Assembly: GCF_019334345.1 (NCBI RefSeq)
Contig: NZ_JAHWQX010000003.1
Coordinates: 124,001 to 188,000, forward strand
Source: Neohoeflea coraliihabitans
Lineage (GTDB): Bacteria > Pseudomonadota > Alphaproteobacteria > Rhizobiales > Rhizobiaceae
DNA: 64,000 nucleotides
Direction: 5' to 3'
Shown: piece after piece, positions 9,053 through 17,586 of the stretch
How positions within the stretch are numbered: the first letter of the stretch is position 1
Layout: each line of letters starts with the position of its first letter
The notes under the pieces: model-generated
Seen by the model: only the letters and a program-made list of their open reading frames with translations
Database searches by the model: none
What the model was told of the DNA's origin: nothing
Translations under genes and position numbers: made by a program

Positions 9053-10105
9053 GTGTCGGGTGTCTTCATCCGCAATGTGCATATGCGGTTCGGCCGGTTC
9101 GTCGCCCTCGAAGACGTATCCCTGTCCGTGGCACCAGGTGAATTTGTCACGCTGCTGGGTCCATCCGGTTGCGGCAAGACAACTCTTTTGAAGATCATAT
9201 CCGGTTTCACGGTGCCGACAAGCGGGCACATCGAGATCGGCGGCGAGGATGTCACGCAGGTCCCTCCGGAAAAGCGCGACACGGCGCTGTGCTTTCAATC
9301 CTATGCGCTGTTTCCGCATCTCAGCGTCAACGACAATCTTGAATTCGGTCTGCTCAACAAGGGCATGGCGCGCGGCGAAAGAGGACAGCGGATCGATGAG
9401 GTGGCCGCGCAGCTGGCGCTGGAGCTGCAACTCGCGAAGCTGCCGAACCAATTGTCGGGCGGACAGCAGCAGCGTGTGTCCCTGGGTCGCGCCCTGGCAA
9501 TGCGCCCGAAAGTGCTGTTGTTCGATGAACCACTGTCCAATCTCGACGCGAAACTGCGGGACCAGGTGCGCATCGAAATCCGGCGCATTCAGAAGAGCCA
9601 TGCGCTGACTGCGATCTATGTCACGCACGATCAGGCCGAAGCGCTGGCGATGTCAGACCGGGTGGTCGTGATGAACGCCGGGCGTGTGGAGCAAGTGGCC
9701 ACGCCTGAGGAACTCTATCACGCGCCGCGCACCAGTTTCGTCGCCGACTTCATCGGCAATGCGAACGTGATCGATGCCGCCGTTCTGGGTGAAGACAAGC
9801 CCGGCCTGTGGCGGCTGCAGACTGAACTCGGTCAATTGCAGGCCAGAAGTGCCGCGCCGCCGCGGGCCAAGGAGATCCGCATCTGCTGGCGTCCGGAAGC
9901 GGCGGAGCTTGACGGAACCGAGGCGCAAAGCATCGAGGCCCGGCTGACGCATCGTTCGTTTCAGGGTCATTATACCGACCTGTTCCTCGACAAGGAGGGC
10001 TGCGAATTTCGCATCCTGGTGCCGCAGGTGCATGCCGATGTCGGCGATCTCCTGCGCTTTACGCTGGCCCCGGAAAAGATCGTGCTGCTGGAGCCGGTGG
10101 CATGA
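9053..10105 (+). CDS. ABC transporter ATP-binding protein
   Basis: A 350-residue importer ATPase of the spermidine/iron/sugar (PotA/FbpC/UgpC-like) type; peripheral on the inner membrane. Walker A is GPSGCGKTT (residues 36-44), the Q-loop is in CFQSYALFP, the signature is LSGGQQQR (about 134-141), and Walker B is VLLFDEP (154-160), followed by the H-loop in YVTHDQAEA. Residues about 235-350 form the TOBE regulatory domain. The GTG at 9053 follows GGAAGGGGGA; an upstream TTG frame is less likely. It opens the import operon with two permeases, a binding protein and a GDPD. Its stop overlaps the start of a decayed permease fragment. Confidence 0.93.
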   Translation: MSGVFIRNVHMRFGRFVALEDVSLSVAPGEFVTLLGPSGCGKTTLLKIISGFTVPTSGHIEIGGEDVTQVPPEKRDTALCFQSYALFPHLSVNDNLEFGLLNKGMARGERGQRIDEVAAQLALELQLAKLPNQLSGGQQQRVSLGRALAMRPKVLLFDEPLSNLDAKLRDQVRIEIRRIQKSHALTAIYVTHDQAEALAMSDRVVVMNAGRVEQVATPEELYHAPRTSFVADFIGNANVIDAAVLGEDKPGLWRLQTELGQLQARSAAPPRAKEIRICWRPEAAELDGTEAQSIEARLTHRSFQGHYTDLFLDKEGCEFRILVPQVHADVGDLLRFTLAPEKIVLLEPVA

Positions 10106-10470
10106 GGTTCGGGCAGGTTGGTGGCGACGGGCGGTCGGATGCGAGAAGCAAGCCGGCCCCCCGTTTTCCGGCATCTCTTTTCTATCCCGGGGGCCTGCCG
10201 CCCGGGACCATCGACATCAAATCCATGGAAGCGCTTAGCATTCTGGACGGACCTGACAGGGTTGTGGGTGGCCGCCGCATCGGCGGCGCGCCCGTTCGGC
10301 AATCCTGGAAAACCATGCTGTTCGCGCTTCCTCACCCTGCCAGAGCAATAAAGGGGCAATCTGGCAAGGTGCCGGAGGCGGCGCGCGACTTGCGAGCCGG
10401 CGTGAAAACGCTGCTGCGCAAGATCGTCGCGCCGCTCCGCTTTTCGGTGGCCGCCGGGCCATGCAGATGA
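10102..10470 (+). pseudogene. decayed partial copy of the ABC permease gene
   Basis: The 122-codon open frame starts in an ATGA overlap with the ATPase stop and ends ten bases inside the next permease. From about 10225 its translation aligns without gaps to the middle of the permease encoded at 10461-11324, with about 35 of 80 residues identical. Shared blocks are MEAL-I-DGP, Q-WK-M-FAL and the EAA loop (AARDLRAG...RKIVAPL against AARDMGAG...RKIIAPL). The hydrophobic stretches are lost (FALPHPARAIKG against FALLLLTGAVQG), so it cannot be a membrane permease. It is best seen as a relic of an older permease or of a tandem duplication. Whether it is translated is unknown. Confidence 0.75.
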
Positions 10471-11324
10471 CCGCAAAGGCGTGGGCGAAGGTTGCGTTGC
10501 TGCTCGCACCGGGACTCGGCCTTATTCTCGCACTGATCGGCACCGTCATTTACATGGCTGTCACGCAATCGTTCGGCTACTACAACCTGTCCGGCGAGAG
10601 TGTCTTCAGTCTCGAGCACTGGGCGGAGATGCTGGATCGCAGGCTCTATTTCCGTTCGGTTCAGTATTCGCTGTATATCGGTGTGCTCAGCGCCGTCTTT
10701 TCCGTGGCTCTGGCCTATCCGCTGGCCATCTGGTTGCGCAAGCCGTTTGCCGGCTCGATGCTGATCGGAACCCTGCTGAAAGCTCCGCTTCTGGTTCCCG
10801 GGCTGGTGGCCGCCTTCCTGTTCATCAATGTCATTGCCTATCACGGCATCGTCAATCAGCTGATGGAGGCGCTCGGCATCTGGGACGGGCCGCGCCGGCT
10901 GCAGAACGATCGCTACGGCATTGCGGTGCTGATCCTGCAGACCTGGAAGAACATGCCGTTCGCATTGCTGCTGCTGACAGGCGCAGTTCAGGGCATCTCG
11001 GATGACGTTCTCGATGCGGCGCGCGATATGGGCGCGGGATCCTTCACGCGGTTTCGCAAGATCATCGCACCGCTCAGTCTCTCGGCCATGCAGGCCGCGC
11101 TGGTCATCATCTTCATCGGGGCCCTGGCCGATTTCAGCTTTCAGGTGATCGCCGGACCGACAAACCGGCAATCGATGTCGCAATTGATGATTTACTTCCA
11201 GGGCCATGGCCGCTGGCACGATGCCGCCGTGGTCGGCGTGACGCTGATGGTGCTGGCGCTGATCGGCTCGGCGGTTCTTGCCGTGCTCGCCCGTCTGTTG
11301 GTCAGGGGAGAGCGAGTGCGGTGA
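10461..11324 (+). CDS. ABC transporter permease, first subunit
   Basis: A 287-residue inner-membrane permease of the PotB/ThiP-like binding-protein-dependent family, with about six transmembrane helices. The EAA coupling motif is at DAARDMGAGSFTRFRKIIAPL (about residues 190-210), and the N terminus starts with a hydrophobic helix (KVALLLAPGLGLILALIG). The ATG at 10461 lies inside the end of the decayed permease copy, and no strong ribosome-binding site precedes it, so translation may depend on read-through from that fragment. It overlaps the second permease by four bases (GTGA), which indicates coupled translation. The substrate is not evident from the permease itself. Confidence 0.92.
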   Translation: MQMTAKAWAKVALLLAPGLGLILALIGTVIYMAVTQSFGYYNLSGESVFSLEHWAEMLDRRLYFRSVQYSLYIGVLSAVFSVALAYPLAIWLRKPFAGSMLIGTLLKAPLLVPGLVAAFLFINVIAYHGIVNQLMEALGIWDGPRRLQNDRYGIAVLILQTWKNMPFALLLLTGAVQGISDDVLDAARDMGAGSFTRFRKIIAPLSLSAMQAALVIIFIGALADFSFQVIAGPTNRQSMSQLMIYFQGHGRWHDAAVVGVTLMVLALIGSAVLAVLARLLVRGERVR

Positions 11325-12148
11325 GCCAGCAACGGCTGAATGATATCCTTCTTTTCGCGCTGCTCGCCGTTTGCGTGGTCTGGCTGGTCATTCCCTTTGG
11401 CATGGCCATCCTGTGGTCGCTGGTCGATCCCGCCGCGCCGTGGACCGCCGATCGCCTGCTTCCTCCGGCTTTGTCGTTCAGCCGCTGGATCGACATGTGG
11501 CAGAATTCGTCTCTGAAAGCGGCGCTGATCAATTCCTACACGCAAGCGCCGCTGGCGGCGGCGCTGTCGCTGTCACTGGCCTTTCCCACGGCCTATGCGC
11601 TCGGCCGCATCCGCTTTCCGGGACGCGAGATCGCCAAGCTTCTGGTGCTTCTGCCGCTGGTGGTGCCGAGCTATGTGACGGCGGTGTTCTTCTCATCGCT
11701 GTTGTTCCAGCTGGGGCTGACGGGATGGAAGTTCGGTGCCATCGTGTTTGCGCATGCGGTTTTGTTTCTGCCCTATTCGATACGCATCCTGATCGTCAGT
11801 TTCGAGCAGGTGCGCGATGACCACATCGAGGCGGCGCGCGATCTCGGGGCCGTCTTCTGGCGTCGGTGGTACGTGGCCTATCTGCCGGCCCTGCGGCCCG
11901 GAATTTTCGCGGCCACGCTGATCGTCTTCATCAAATCCATCGAGATGTTCGCCATCGCCTTCATCGTCGGTTCGCCGGATATCGTGATGATCCCGTCCTT
12001 GTTGTTCGCCTCACTGGGCCAGGACTATGTGCGTCCGAACGCCGCCGTGCTGTCGCTGATCCTGGTGGTCCCGAACATTCTGCTGATGCTGTTTCTCGAA
12101 CGGCTTTTGAAATCGGCCAATCCCAGCCTGAGTTCCGGCAAGGGATAA
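11321..12148 (+). CDS. ABC transporter permease, second subunit
   Basis: A 275-residue permease of the PotC-like family with about six transmembrane helices and the EAA loop EAARDLGAVFWRRWYVAYLPAL near residue 170. It starts with GTG at 11321, overlapping the stop of the first permease (GTGA), and is preceded by GGGGAGAG. The pair would form a heterodimeric channel energised by the ATPase at 9053. It ends 31 bp before the binding-protein gene. Confidence 0.92.
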   Translation: MSQQRLNDILLFALLAVCVVWLVIPFGMAILWSLVDPAAPWTADRLLPPALSFSRWIDMWQNSSLKAALINSYTQAPLAAALSLSLAFPTAYALGRIRFPGREIAKLLVLLPLVVPSYVTAVFFSSLLFQLGLTGWKFGAIVFAHAVLFLPYSIRILIVSFEQVRDDHIEAARDLGAVFWRRWYVAYLPALRPGIFAATLIVFIKSIEMFAIAFIVGSPDIVMIPSLLFASLGQDYVRPNAAVLSLILVVPNILLMLFLERLLKSANPSLSSGKG

Positions 12149-12179
12149 GCCGCGACTGAACAAAAAGAGGAAGCAAAAC

Positions 12180-13283
12180 ATGTTGAGAAAATTACTCGTG
12201 GCCGCGGCGCTATGCGTCGCCGGGGCAGCGATGGCATCAGCCGACGATGTTTCGGCAAACGAGTGGGACCAGACGGTCGCTCAGGCCAGGGAGGAGGGCA
12301 GGGTGAACTGGTTCGTCTGGTACCTGCGCGATGACCTGCGGCGTTTCGTTCAGCCCTTCGAGAAGAAATACGGGATCGCGGTGACGATCCCCGAGGGCAC
12401 GGCTGATGCCAATGCGCAGAAGCTGTTGTCCGAACGCGATCGCGAGCCCGGCGATATCGACGTGTTCACCTACGGGCTGAACAATTTCGAGAGCCTGGAT
12501 ATTACGGCGCTGTTCCTTCCGCTGGACTTCCTGCCAGAAGATGAGGGGCGGCTGGCGAGTGTGTCCGGCGAGGATGGCAAGTCCTACATCCTGTCGTTCT
12601 GGGGCAATCAGACCGGGATCGCCTATGACACATCGGTGCTGGCGCAGGCGGACCTGCCGCAGACCGCGGAGGATTTTGCCCGTTTCTGGACCGAGCATCC
12701 CGGCAAGTTCGGCTTCAATTACGAGAATGGCGGTTCCGGGCCGTCCTTCTATCTCAACCTGATGGGCGCGGTTGCCGGCGTGGATATGACATCCGCGGCA
12801 GCGGACGGTGCGACGATGCAATCACTGCAGCCCGGATATGACTTCTTCAATGCGCATGCGGACAATTATGTCGTCACGGCATCCAATGCCGACAGCATCA
12901 TCCGGGTCAGCGATGGCGAGTTGTGGCTCGTTCCGGGCTGGGAGGATCATCTCGCCGGGCTGCAGAACCGCGGCGAGGTGCGCAAGGACATAGAGTTCTA
13001 CATTCCGGAATTCGGCATGAGCGGTGGCTCCAACGGCGTCGCCATCCCCCGAAACGCCGCACATCCGGCTGCAGCGGCGCTCCTGGTGCACTGGCTGACT
13101 TCCCCGGAGGTACAGTCCGAGTTCAACCGGGTATTCGGAACCGCGCCGATGAACGCTGCGTCGGATGACAGCGCGGCGCTGGTGTCGAACACGCAGCGCA
13201 GCCGCAGCACGGCCTGGCCATCCGACGAGCTGCGCAAACCGGTCGAGGAGAAATTCATTGAGACCGTTATACTGGAGCGGTAG
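12180..13283 (+). CDS. ABC transporter extracellular solute-binding protein
   Basis: A 367-residue periplasmic binding protein of the PotD/FbpA-like class. The Sec signal peptide is at residues 1-21 (ending MASAD). The mature part begins with a family-typical segment (VNWFVWYLRDDLRRFVQPFEKKYGI) and ends with the conserved LVHWLTSPEVQSEFNR. A good AAGAGGAAG site precedes the ATG. It delivers the substrate to the two permeases upstream. The ligand is unknown; the phosphodiesterase gene that follows hints at a glycerophosphodiester or a similar organophosphate, which is inference only. Confidence 0.92.
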   Translation: MLRKLLVAAALCVAGAAMASADDVSANEWDQTVAQAREEGRVNWFVWYLRDDLRRFVQPFEKKYGIAVTIPEGTADANAQKLLSERDREPGDIDVFTYGLNNFESLDITALFLPLDFLPEDEGRLASVSGEDGKSYILSFWGNQTGIAYDTSVLAQADLPQTAEDFARFWTEHPGKFGFNYENGGSGPSFYLNLMGAVAGVDMTSAAADGATMQSLQPGYDFFNAHADNYVVTASNADSIIRVSDGELWLVPGWEDHLAGLQNRGEVRKDIEFYIPEFGMSGGSNGVAIPRNAAHPAAAALLVHWLTSPEVQSEFNRVFGTAPMNAASDDSAALVSNTQRSRSTAWPSDELRKPVEEKFIETVILER

Positions 13284-13379
13284 ACGCGTGCGGCGCGGCG
13301 CCCGGCACAGGGGGCATTGCGCTCCCGCGCGCGGATCGGGTGGCGGTTCGGACAGGCAGATGTTGAAACGAGCACGGAT

Positions 13380-14225
13380 ATGACACTGCAGAACCTGCAC
13401 GACTTTCACCGGGATCCCCACTGGTGTTGTGCCATCGTTGCGCATCGCGGCGTGTGGCGCGATTCCAGCGAAAACAGCGTGGCTTCGGTCGAGGCGGCGA
13501 TCGCCAGCGATCTGCAATTCGTCGAGATCGACGTGCGCCGAAGCCGCGATGGAAAGCTGATCTGCTTTCACGACGAAACACTAGATCGAATGACCGCGAT
13601 GACCGGGCCGGTCGACCTGCACGACTGGCGCACCCTGTCGTCTACCGCCCTGAAATATGCCGATGGCGGGCCGGCGGCGGAGCTCTCACCGCATACCATC
13701 CCGGCGCTTGAACATATTCTCGAGGCGGCGCGCGAGCGCATCTACATCGATCTTGACATCAAGCATGAATACCTGCTCGACGATACTGTCGCCGCCATCC
13801 AAGCGCTGGATATGGGCCGACAGATCATTCTGAAGATCGAAATTCATCGCTCGGAGGATTTCGACCGGTGTGAGCGAATGGCGCGAGACACCGGATTCAT
13901 CTTCAAGCCGGTTGTCATGGTCACGGCGGGGAACCTTGACTGGATGCTGAGCGAACTGGAGCGGCGCGCGTTTCCGGTCGTCGAGGCATTGTTTGAAACC
14001 TGGGAGCAGATCGAAGCGGTCGTGCCACGCATGCGCAAACACGGGACCGATGTGTTTCTCAATTCTCTCGATGGCATTGCGGGAGATGTGTTGAAGGATC
14101 GCGATGCAATGATGGACCCGCAGAAGGTCTGGCGGCGCGCGATCGAACTGGGCGTGCGCCTGATCCAGACCGATCGGCCGCGGACGCTCTATGCGTCCTT
14201 GCAAAACAATTGGCGCCGCGATTGA
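13380..14225 (+). CDS. glycerophosphodiester phosphodiesterase family protein
   Basis: A 281-residue GDPD-fold TIM barrel that hydrolyses glycerophosphodiesters to glycerol 3-phosphate and an alcohol. Catalytic motifs are clear near the N terminus: VAHRGVWRDSSENS (HRG and E-N), EIDVRRSRDG (metal-ligand E and D) and CFHDETLDRMT (HD). A later YIDLDIK adds the third acidic ligand. No signal peptide is present, so it acts in the cytosol on imported substrate. The ATG at 13380 was chosen by family length; its ribosome-binding site is weak. It is the last gene of the ABC operon, about 100 bp after the binding-protein gene. Confidence 0.9.
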   Translation: MTLQNLHDFHRDPHWCCAIVAHRGVWRDSSENSVASVEAAIASDLQFVEIDVRRSRDGKLICFHDETLDRMTAMTGPVDLHDWRTLSSTALKYADGGPAAELSPHTIPALEHILEAARERIYIDLDIKHEYLLDDTVAAIQALDMGRQIILKIEIHRSEDFDRCERMARDTGFIFKPVVMVTAGNLDWMLSELERRAFPVVEALFETWEQIEAVVPRMRKHGTDVFLNSLDGIAGDVLKDRDAMMDPQKVWRRAIELGVRLIQTDRPRTLYASLQNNWRRD

Positions 14226-14303
14226 ATCGGGTGAAAGCGTCACCTGGCGCCGCACCGGCCACCGCACCCGGCCTGCAGAGATCCGAATTCCTTACTGCTC
14301 TTC

Positions 14304-15305
14304 TCACCGCACCACGAACCCATGCGCGTAAGGATCGTCATCATCGATCGTTATGGTGTTCTTTCCCGTCTCCCGGGCCCAGCCACCGACCTGCGGCTGG
14401 ATCGCCCCGAACGACTGAACGCGGGTTTGTGCCAGCACCTTGCAGCGAAATTCGGAGTTGATGATGCTTTGATGAACAAAGCTGTCTCCCACCCGCAATG
14501 CGCCGCGTGCAGCAAGCTGCGCCATGCGTGCGGAGGTCCCGGTGCCGCAGGGGGAGCGATCGATTGCCTTGTCGCCGTAAAAAACCGCGTTGCGTGCCGA
14601 CGCTTCGGGTGAGGTAGGGGCGCCGGTCCAGAGGACATGCGTCAACCCGTTTATCTCGGGGCGTTCCGGATGCACGAAGTTGAATTTCTCATTCAGCGCA
14701 GTTCGCAGGGCCGGGCTCCAGGCGATCAATTCCGCCGCCGTGTGATCGGCGAGATCGCGGTAGCACTCCTGCGCTTCGACGATGGCGTAGAAATTGCCGC
14801 CATAGGCGACATCGACCGTGATTTCGCCCAGGCCGGGAACCGGCACCGACATGCCTTTGGCATAGAGGAAAGAGGGGACCATTGTCAGCCGTACCTCCGA
14901 GACCCTGCCACCACTCATCGTGTATTCGGCGGTGACCAGCCCGGCCGGCGTATCGAGTTTCAGGACGCCGTCCTGCCGCGGCGTGATCAGGCCGTTTTCC
15001 AGCGCCATCGTGACAGTGCCGATGGTTCCGTGCCCACACATCGGCAGGCAGCCGGATGTCTCGATGAAGAGCACCCCGACATCGCAATCGGGGCGGGTCG
15101 GGGGGTAGAGAATGCTGCCGGACATGAGATCGTGGCCACGCGGCTCGAACATCAATCCGGTCCGGATCCAGTCATGCCGGGCCAGGAAATCGGCGCGCTT
15201 TTCGAGCATTGTCGCACCAGAGAGCACCGGGGCGCCGCCGGCGACCACGCGCACAGGATTGCCGCAGGTGTGACCGTCAATGCAGAAAAAGGTCGATCGA
15301 GACAT
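14304..15305 (-). CDS. proline racemase family protein, probable 4-hydroxyproline 2-epimerase
   Basis: A 333-residue cofactor-independent amino-acid epimerase. Both active-site cysteines are present: C90 in MCGHGTIG and C253 in SPCGTGTSARM. This fits a two-base racemase or epimerase and argues against the trans-3-hydroxyproline dehydratase subgroup, in which one position is not cysteine. The alphaproteobacterial family members usually convert trans-4-hydroxy-L-proline to cis-4-hydroxy-D-proline. The usual partner genes (D-hydroxyproline dehydrogenase, deaminase) are missing here, so it stands alone and the substrate is inferred from the family. It is convergent with the GDPD gene. Confidence 0.88.
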   Translation of the reverse strand: MSRSTFFCIDGHTCGNPVRVVAGGAPVLSGATMLEKRADFLARHDWIRTGLMFEPRGHDLMSGSILYPPTRPDCDVGVLFIETSGCLPMCGHGTIGTVTMALENGLITPRQDGVLKLDTPAGLVTAEYTMSGGRVSEVRLTMVPSFLYAKGMSVPVPGLGEITVDVAYGGNFYAIVEAQECYRDLADHTAAELIAWSPALRTALNEKFNFVHPERPEINGLTHVLWTGAPTSPEASARNAVFYGDKAIDRSPCGTGTSARMAQLAARGALRVGDSFVHQSIINSEFRCKVLAQTRVQSFGAIQPQVGGWARETGKNTITIDDDDPYAHGFVVR

Positions 15306-15550
15306 GCTTACATCCCTGGAGCCGACAGGATCAGGAATATCTTGTCGCCCTTCCGGTCATTGCTCAATCCCTTTCTCGCGACAAGGGTTAGCCATGCTCG
15401 GAACATCCTGCGACATGGATCGCCGGACCGGCGGCGATCAAGATCGAGCGCGCCCTCGACCGACCTCAGCGAGCTGGGCAAGCAACGTCATCAGGGGCCG
15501 CTATCCAGTATTTCTGGTCACCCGAACCAGTAGCAGAGTTAAGCCAGGTG

Positions 15551-15865
15551 CTACATCTCGATGATCGGGGCGACCTCGACCGAGCCGGAGCCATCCGCCA
15601 CCAGGGGGCAGCCCTTGGCCATTGCGCAGGCGGCATCGATGCTGTCGGCACGGACCACGGTGAATCCCGAGAGCGGATTGGCGCCGCCATCATCGGTTAC
15701 GCCGCCTGAACTGACGGTCTTCGAGGCGCCGACTGGTCCGCCGCCATGCACGACGGCGTTTCCCATTTCCTCGTACCACTTCCCCCAGGCCTGCATTGCC
15801 TGTTCCCCTTCCTCCTGGGTCTCGGGCCGGCCTCCACCGTGATAGGCAAACACATAATCGGGCAT
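15551..15865 (-). CDS. YCII-related domain protein
   Basis: A 104-residue small cytosolic protein of the YciI/DGPF family (ferredoxin-like fold). The start MPDYVFAYHGGG at 15865 follows a perfect GAGGAG site; longer upstream extensions lack this. The conserved pattern of a short N-terminal strand, an acidic helix (GEQAMQAWGKWYEEMG), the central GFTVVRADSIDAACAMAKGCP and a C-terminal VEVAPIIEM is complete. Biochemical roles in the family are mostly unproven. It is a single-gene unit. Confidence 0.85.
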   Translation of the reverse strand: MPDYVFAYHGGGRPETQEEGEQAMQAWGKWYEEMGNAVVHGGGPVGASKTVSSGGVTDDGGANPLSGFTVVRADSIDAACAMAKGCPLVADGSGSVEVAPIIEM

Positions 15866-16048
15866 TGAATTCCTCCTCAAATGAGTGACGCGGGTCCGGC
15901 ATGCAGCGCTTGCCCGGATCAGGCAGTATGGCAGCGGCACAGCGCGGCGTCGCCACAAAACTCCGTGAAGCGGCGGGTTCGCACGCCTGGGCCGGCGAAC
16001 GGGTGGCCATGAATTGCACCAGCATTTACGCGCCGCTGGGTCGGGCGT

Positions 16049-16711
16049 TCACCACTTGATGCTTTTGCCAGCCCAGTCGAAAAAGCCACCGGTATCTGCG
16101 GCTGACAGGCCATCGATCACGGCCAGCAGGTTTGCTGCGGCATGCTTCGGGGTCACTTTGTCCCGGTCGCGGTAGTTTTCAGTAAACGCGGTGGCGACCG
16201 TGCCCGGATGCAGGGCCACGCAGATCGCCTGGCTGTGGCTGCGGGCAATTTCTATGGCGGCGGTATGCACGAGCTGGTTCAAGGCTGCCTTCGAGGCGCG
16301 GTAGGAGTACCAGCCGCCCAGCCGGTTGTCGCCGATGGATCCGACGCGCGCTGACAGCGCCGCGAAAACCGAACGCCGGTCGCGCGGCAGCAGGCGCAGG
16401 GCGTGTTTGAGAACCAGCATGGGCCCTGTCGCGTTCACCGCGAACTGGGCAGCTGTTGCGGCCGGATCGAGCATTTTCAGGGTTTTTTCCGGCGCATGAT
16501 CCTCGGCAGAGAGCGCACCGGTCGCAACGATGATCGTGTCGAACGTCCCGTCCAGACGGGCAAGGCTCGCTTTGACACTCTGCTCATCGGTGACGTCAAG
16601 GCCATCGGCGCTGCGCGACAGGGCGATGACGCTCTCCCCGCGATCGGTCAGGTCTTGCGCCAGCGCGGCGCCGATGCCGCGGCTTGCGCCGACGATCAAA
16701 GCTTTTTTCAT
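16049..16711 (-). CDS. short-chain dehydrogenase/reductase
   Basis: A 220-residue SDR similar to the C-factor subgroup. The NAD(P)-binding motif is GASRGIGAALAQ (residues 8-19) and the catalytic Tyr-Lys pair is in YRASKAALN, with a Ser shortly upstream in ARVGSIGDNRLGG. The basic residue after the first strand is not decisive for NADPH over NADH. No substrate can be assigned. It lies upstream of the DUF2177 gene on the opposite map side, both on the minus strand and about 90 bp apart, so they may be one unit. Confidence 0.85.
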   Translation of the reverse strand: MKKALIVGASRGIGAALAQDLTDRGESVIALSRSADGLDVTDEQSVKASLARLDGTFDTIIVATGALSAEDHAPEKTLKMLDPAATAAQFAVNATGPMLVLKHALRLLPRDRRSVFAALSARVGSIGDNRLGGWYSYRASKAALNQLVHTAAIEIARSHSQAICVALHPGTVATAFTENYRDRDKVTPKHAAANLLAVIDGLSAADTGGFFDWAGKSIKW

Positions 16712-16799
16712 TGGGGCTCACCTTTGGCCGGATGTGCTGCGATGGTCTGTCGTATCCCCGCCAGACACGGCTGCCGGAACATCGCGAAACGGCCGCTGC

Positions 16800-17198
16800 C
16801 TAGACAAAGGCCCGTGTCAGCGTCACCCCGAGCCATGCGGAAAAGCCGGTCAGGACGGCCCCCCAGGTCACATCGGCAGCCACCATCTGCAAAGACCAGT
16901 TCTGCAAGGTGGCATAATTGGTGAATTCGTAGGTGCCGTAGGCCATCGCACCGAGAAGGGCGCCGGCAAGCAGGGCCTGGGATGGCATTCCGCTGCGCAG
17001 CGCCGGGAGTGACACGAACCACACCACGCCCGCGACGTAAAAGAGATAGAACACGGTGGCCGGCCCAAGGCGGATGTCGTCCAGAAGCCAATCGCCGATA
17101 TGTCTTTCGAACAGCGGTTTCATGAGCGTTTTCAACATCACCGCGTCGAGGAGCAGGAAGACGGTGGCGGTGATCAGGTAAAGGACAACAATCTGCAT
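16800..17198 (-). CDS. DUF2177 family membrane protein
   Basis: A 132-residue integral membrane protein with four predicted helices, beginning MQIVVLYLITATVFLLLDAV and containing the family segment GAMAYGTYEFTNYATL. DUF2177 proteins have no established function. It is upstream of the SDR gene on the same strand and preceded by AAAAGGAACCC. Some family members neighbour redox genes, as here. Confidence 0.85.
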   Translation of the reverse strand: MQIVVLYLITATVFLLLDAVMLKTLMKPLFERHIGDWLLDDIRLGPATVFYLFYVAGVVWFVSLPALRSGMPSQALLAGALLGAMAYGTYEFTNYATLQNWSLQMVAADVTWGAVLTGFSAWLGVTLTRAFV

Positions 17199-17586
17199 GT
17201 TTCGGGTTCCTTTTCACAGCCAATACCACGCTTGGCTATTGCAGTCAGCTTGGTCTGCACGCGTCATCCGGTCGCCAGCGCGCTTGCCAATCCGCTTTCA
17301 TGCGATAGGGCGTGTGTGATTTCTCCTTTGGGAGCGCTCCTTGCTGCGGAGGCAGCGAGCGTCGGACCGCTTGGTCTTTGTTTCAGTACTGAATCCGGTA
17401 TCGCCCGTAAGTATCGGGAATAATGCGGCGAAATGCGAGAACGATGGAGATGGGCGGAGAGGGGGCTGATTCAGGCGCCTGGATCATCAACAGACGTTGC
17501 AGGTTTGCCATCAAGCTGAGCTATAGTGCCGTCGAGGACACAAGAGGGGCGCTTGGTGAATTTCATCCCGCAAAGGAGACTATCCG
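17199..17586. other. 388-bp intergenic region
   Basis: Divergent spacer between the DUF2177 and dienelactone-hydrolase-like genes. No convincing gene, hairpin or repeat was found. The promoter of the gene at 17587 should lie in the last 100 bases, where GCTATAGT is a possible -10 region without a well-spaced -35 box. Confidence 0.5.
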
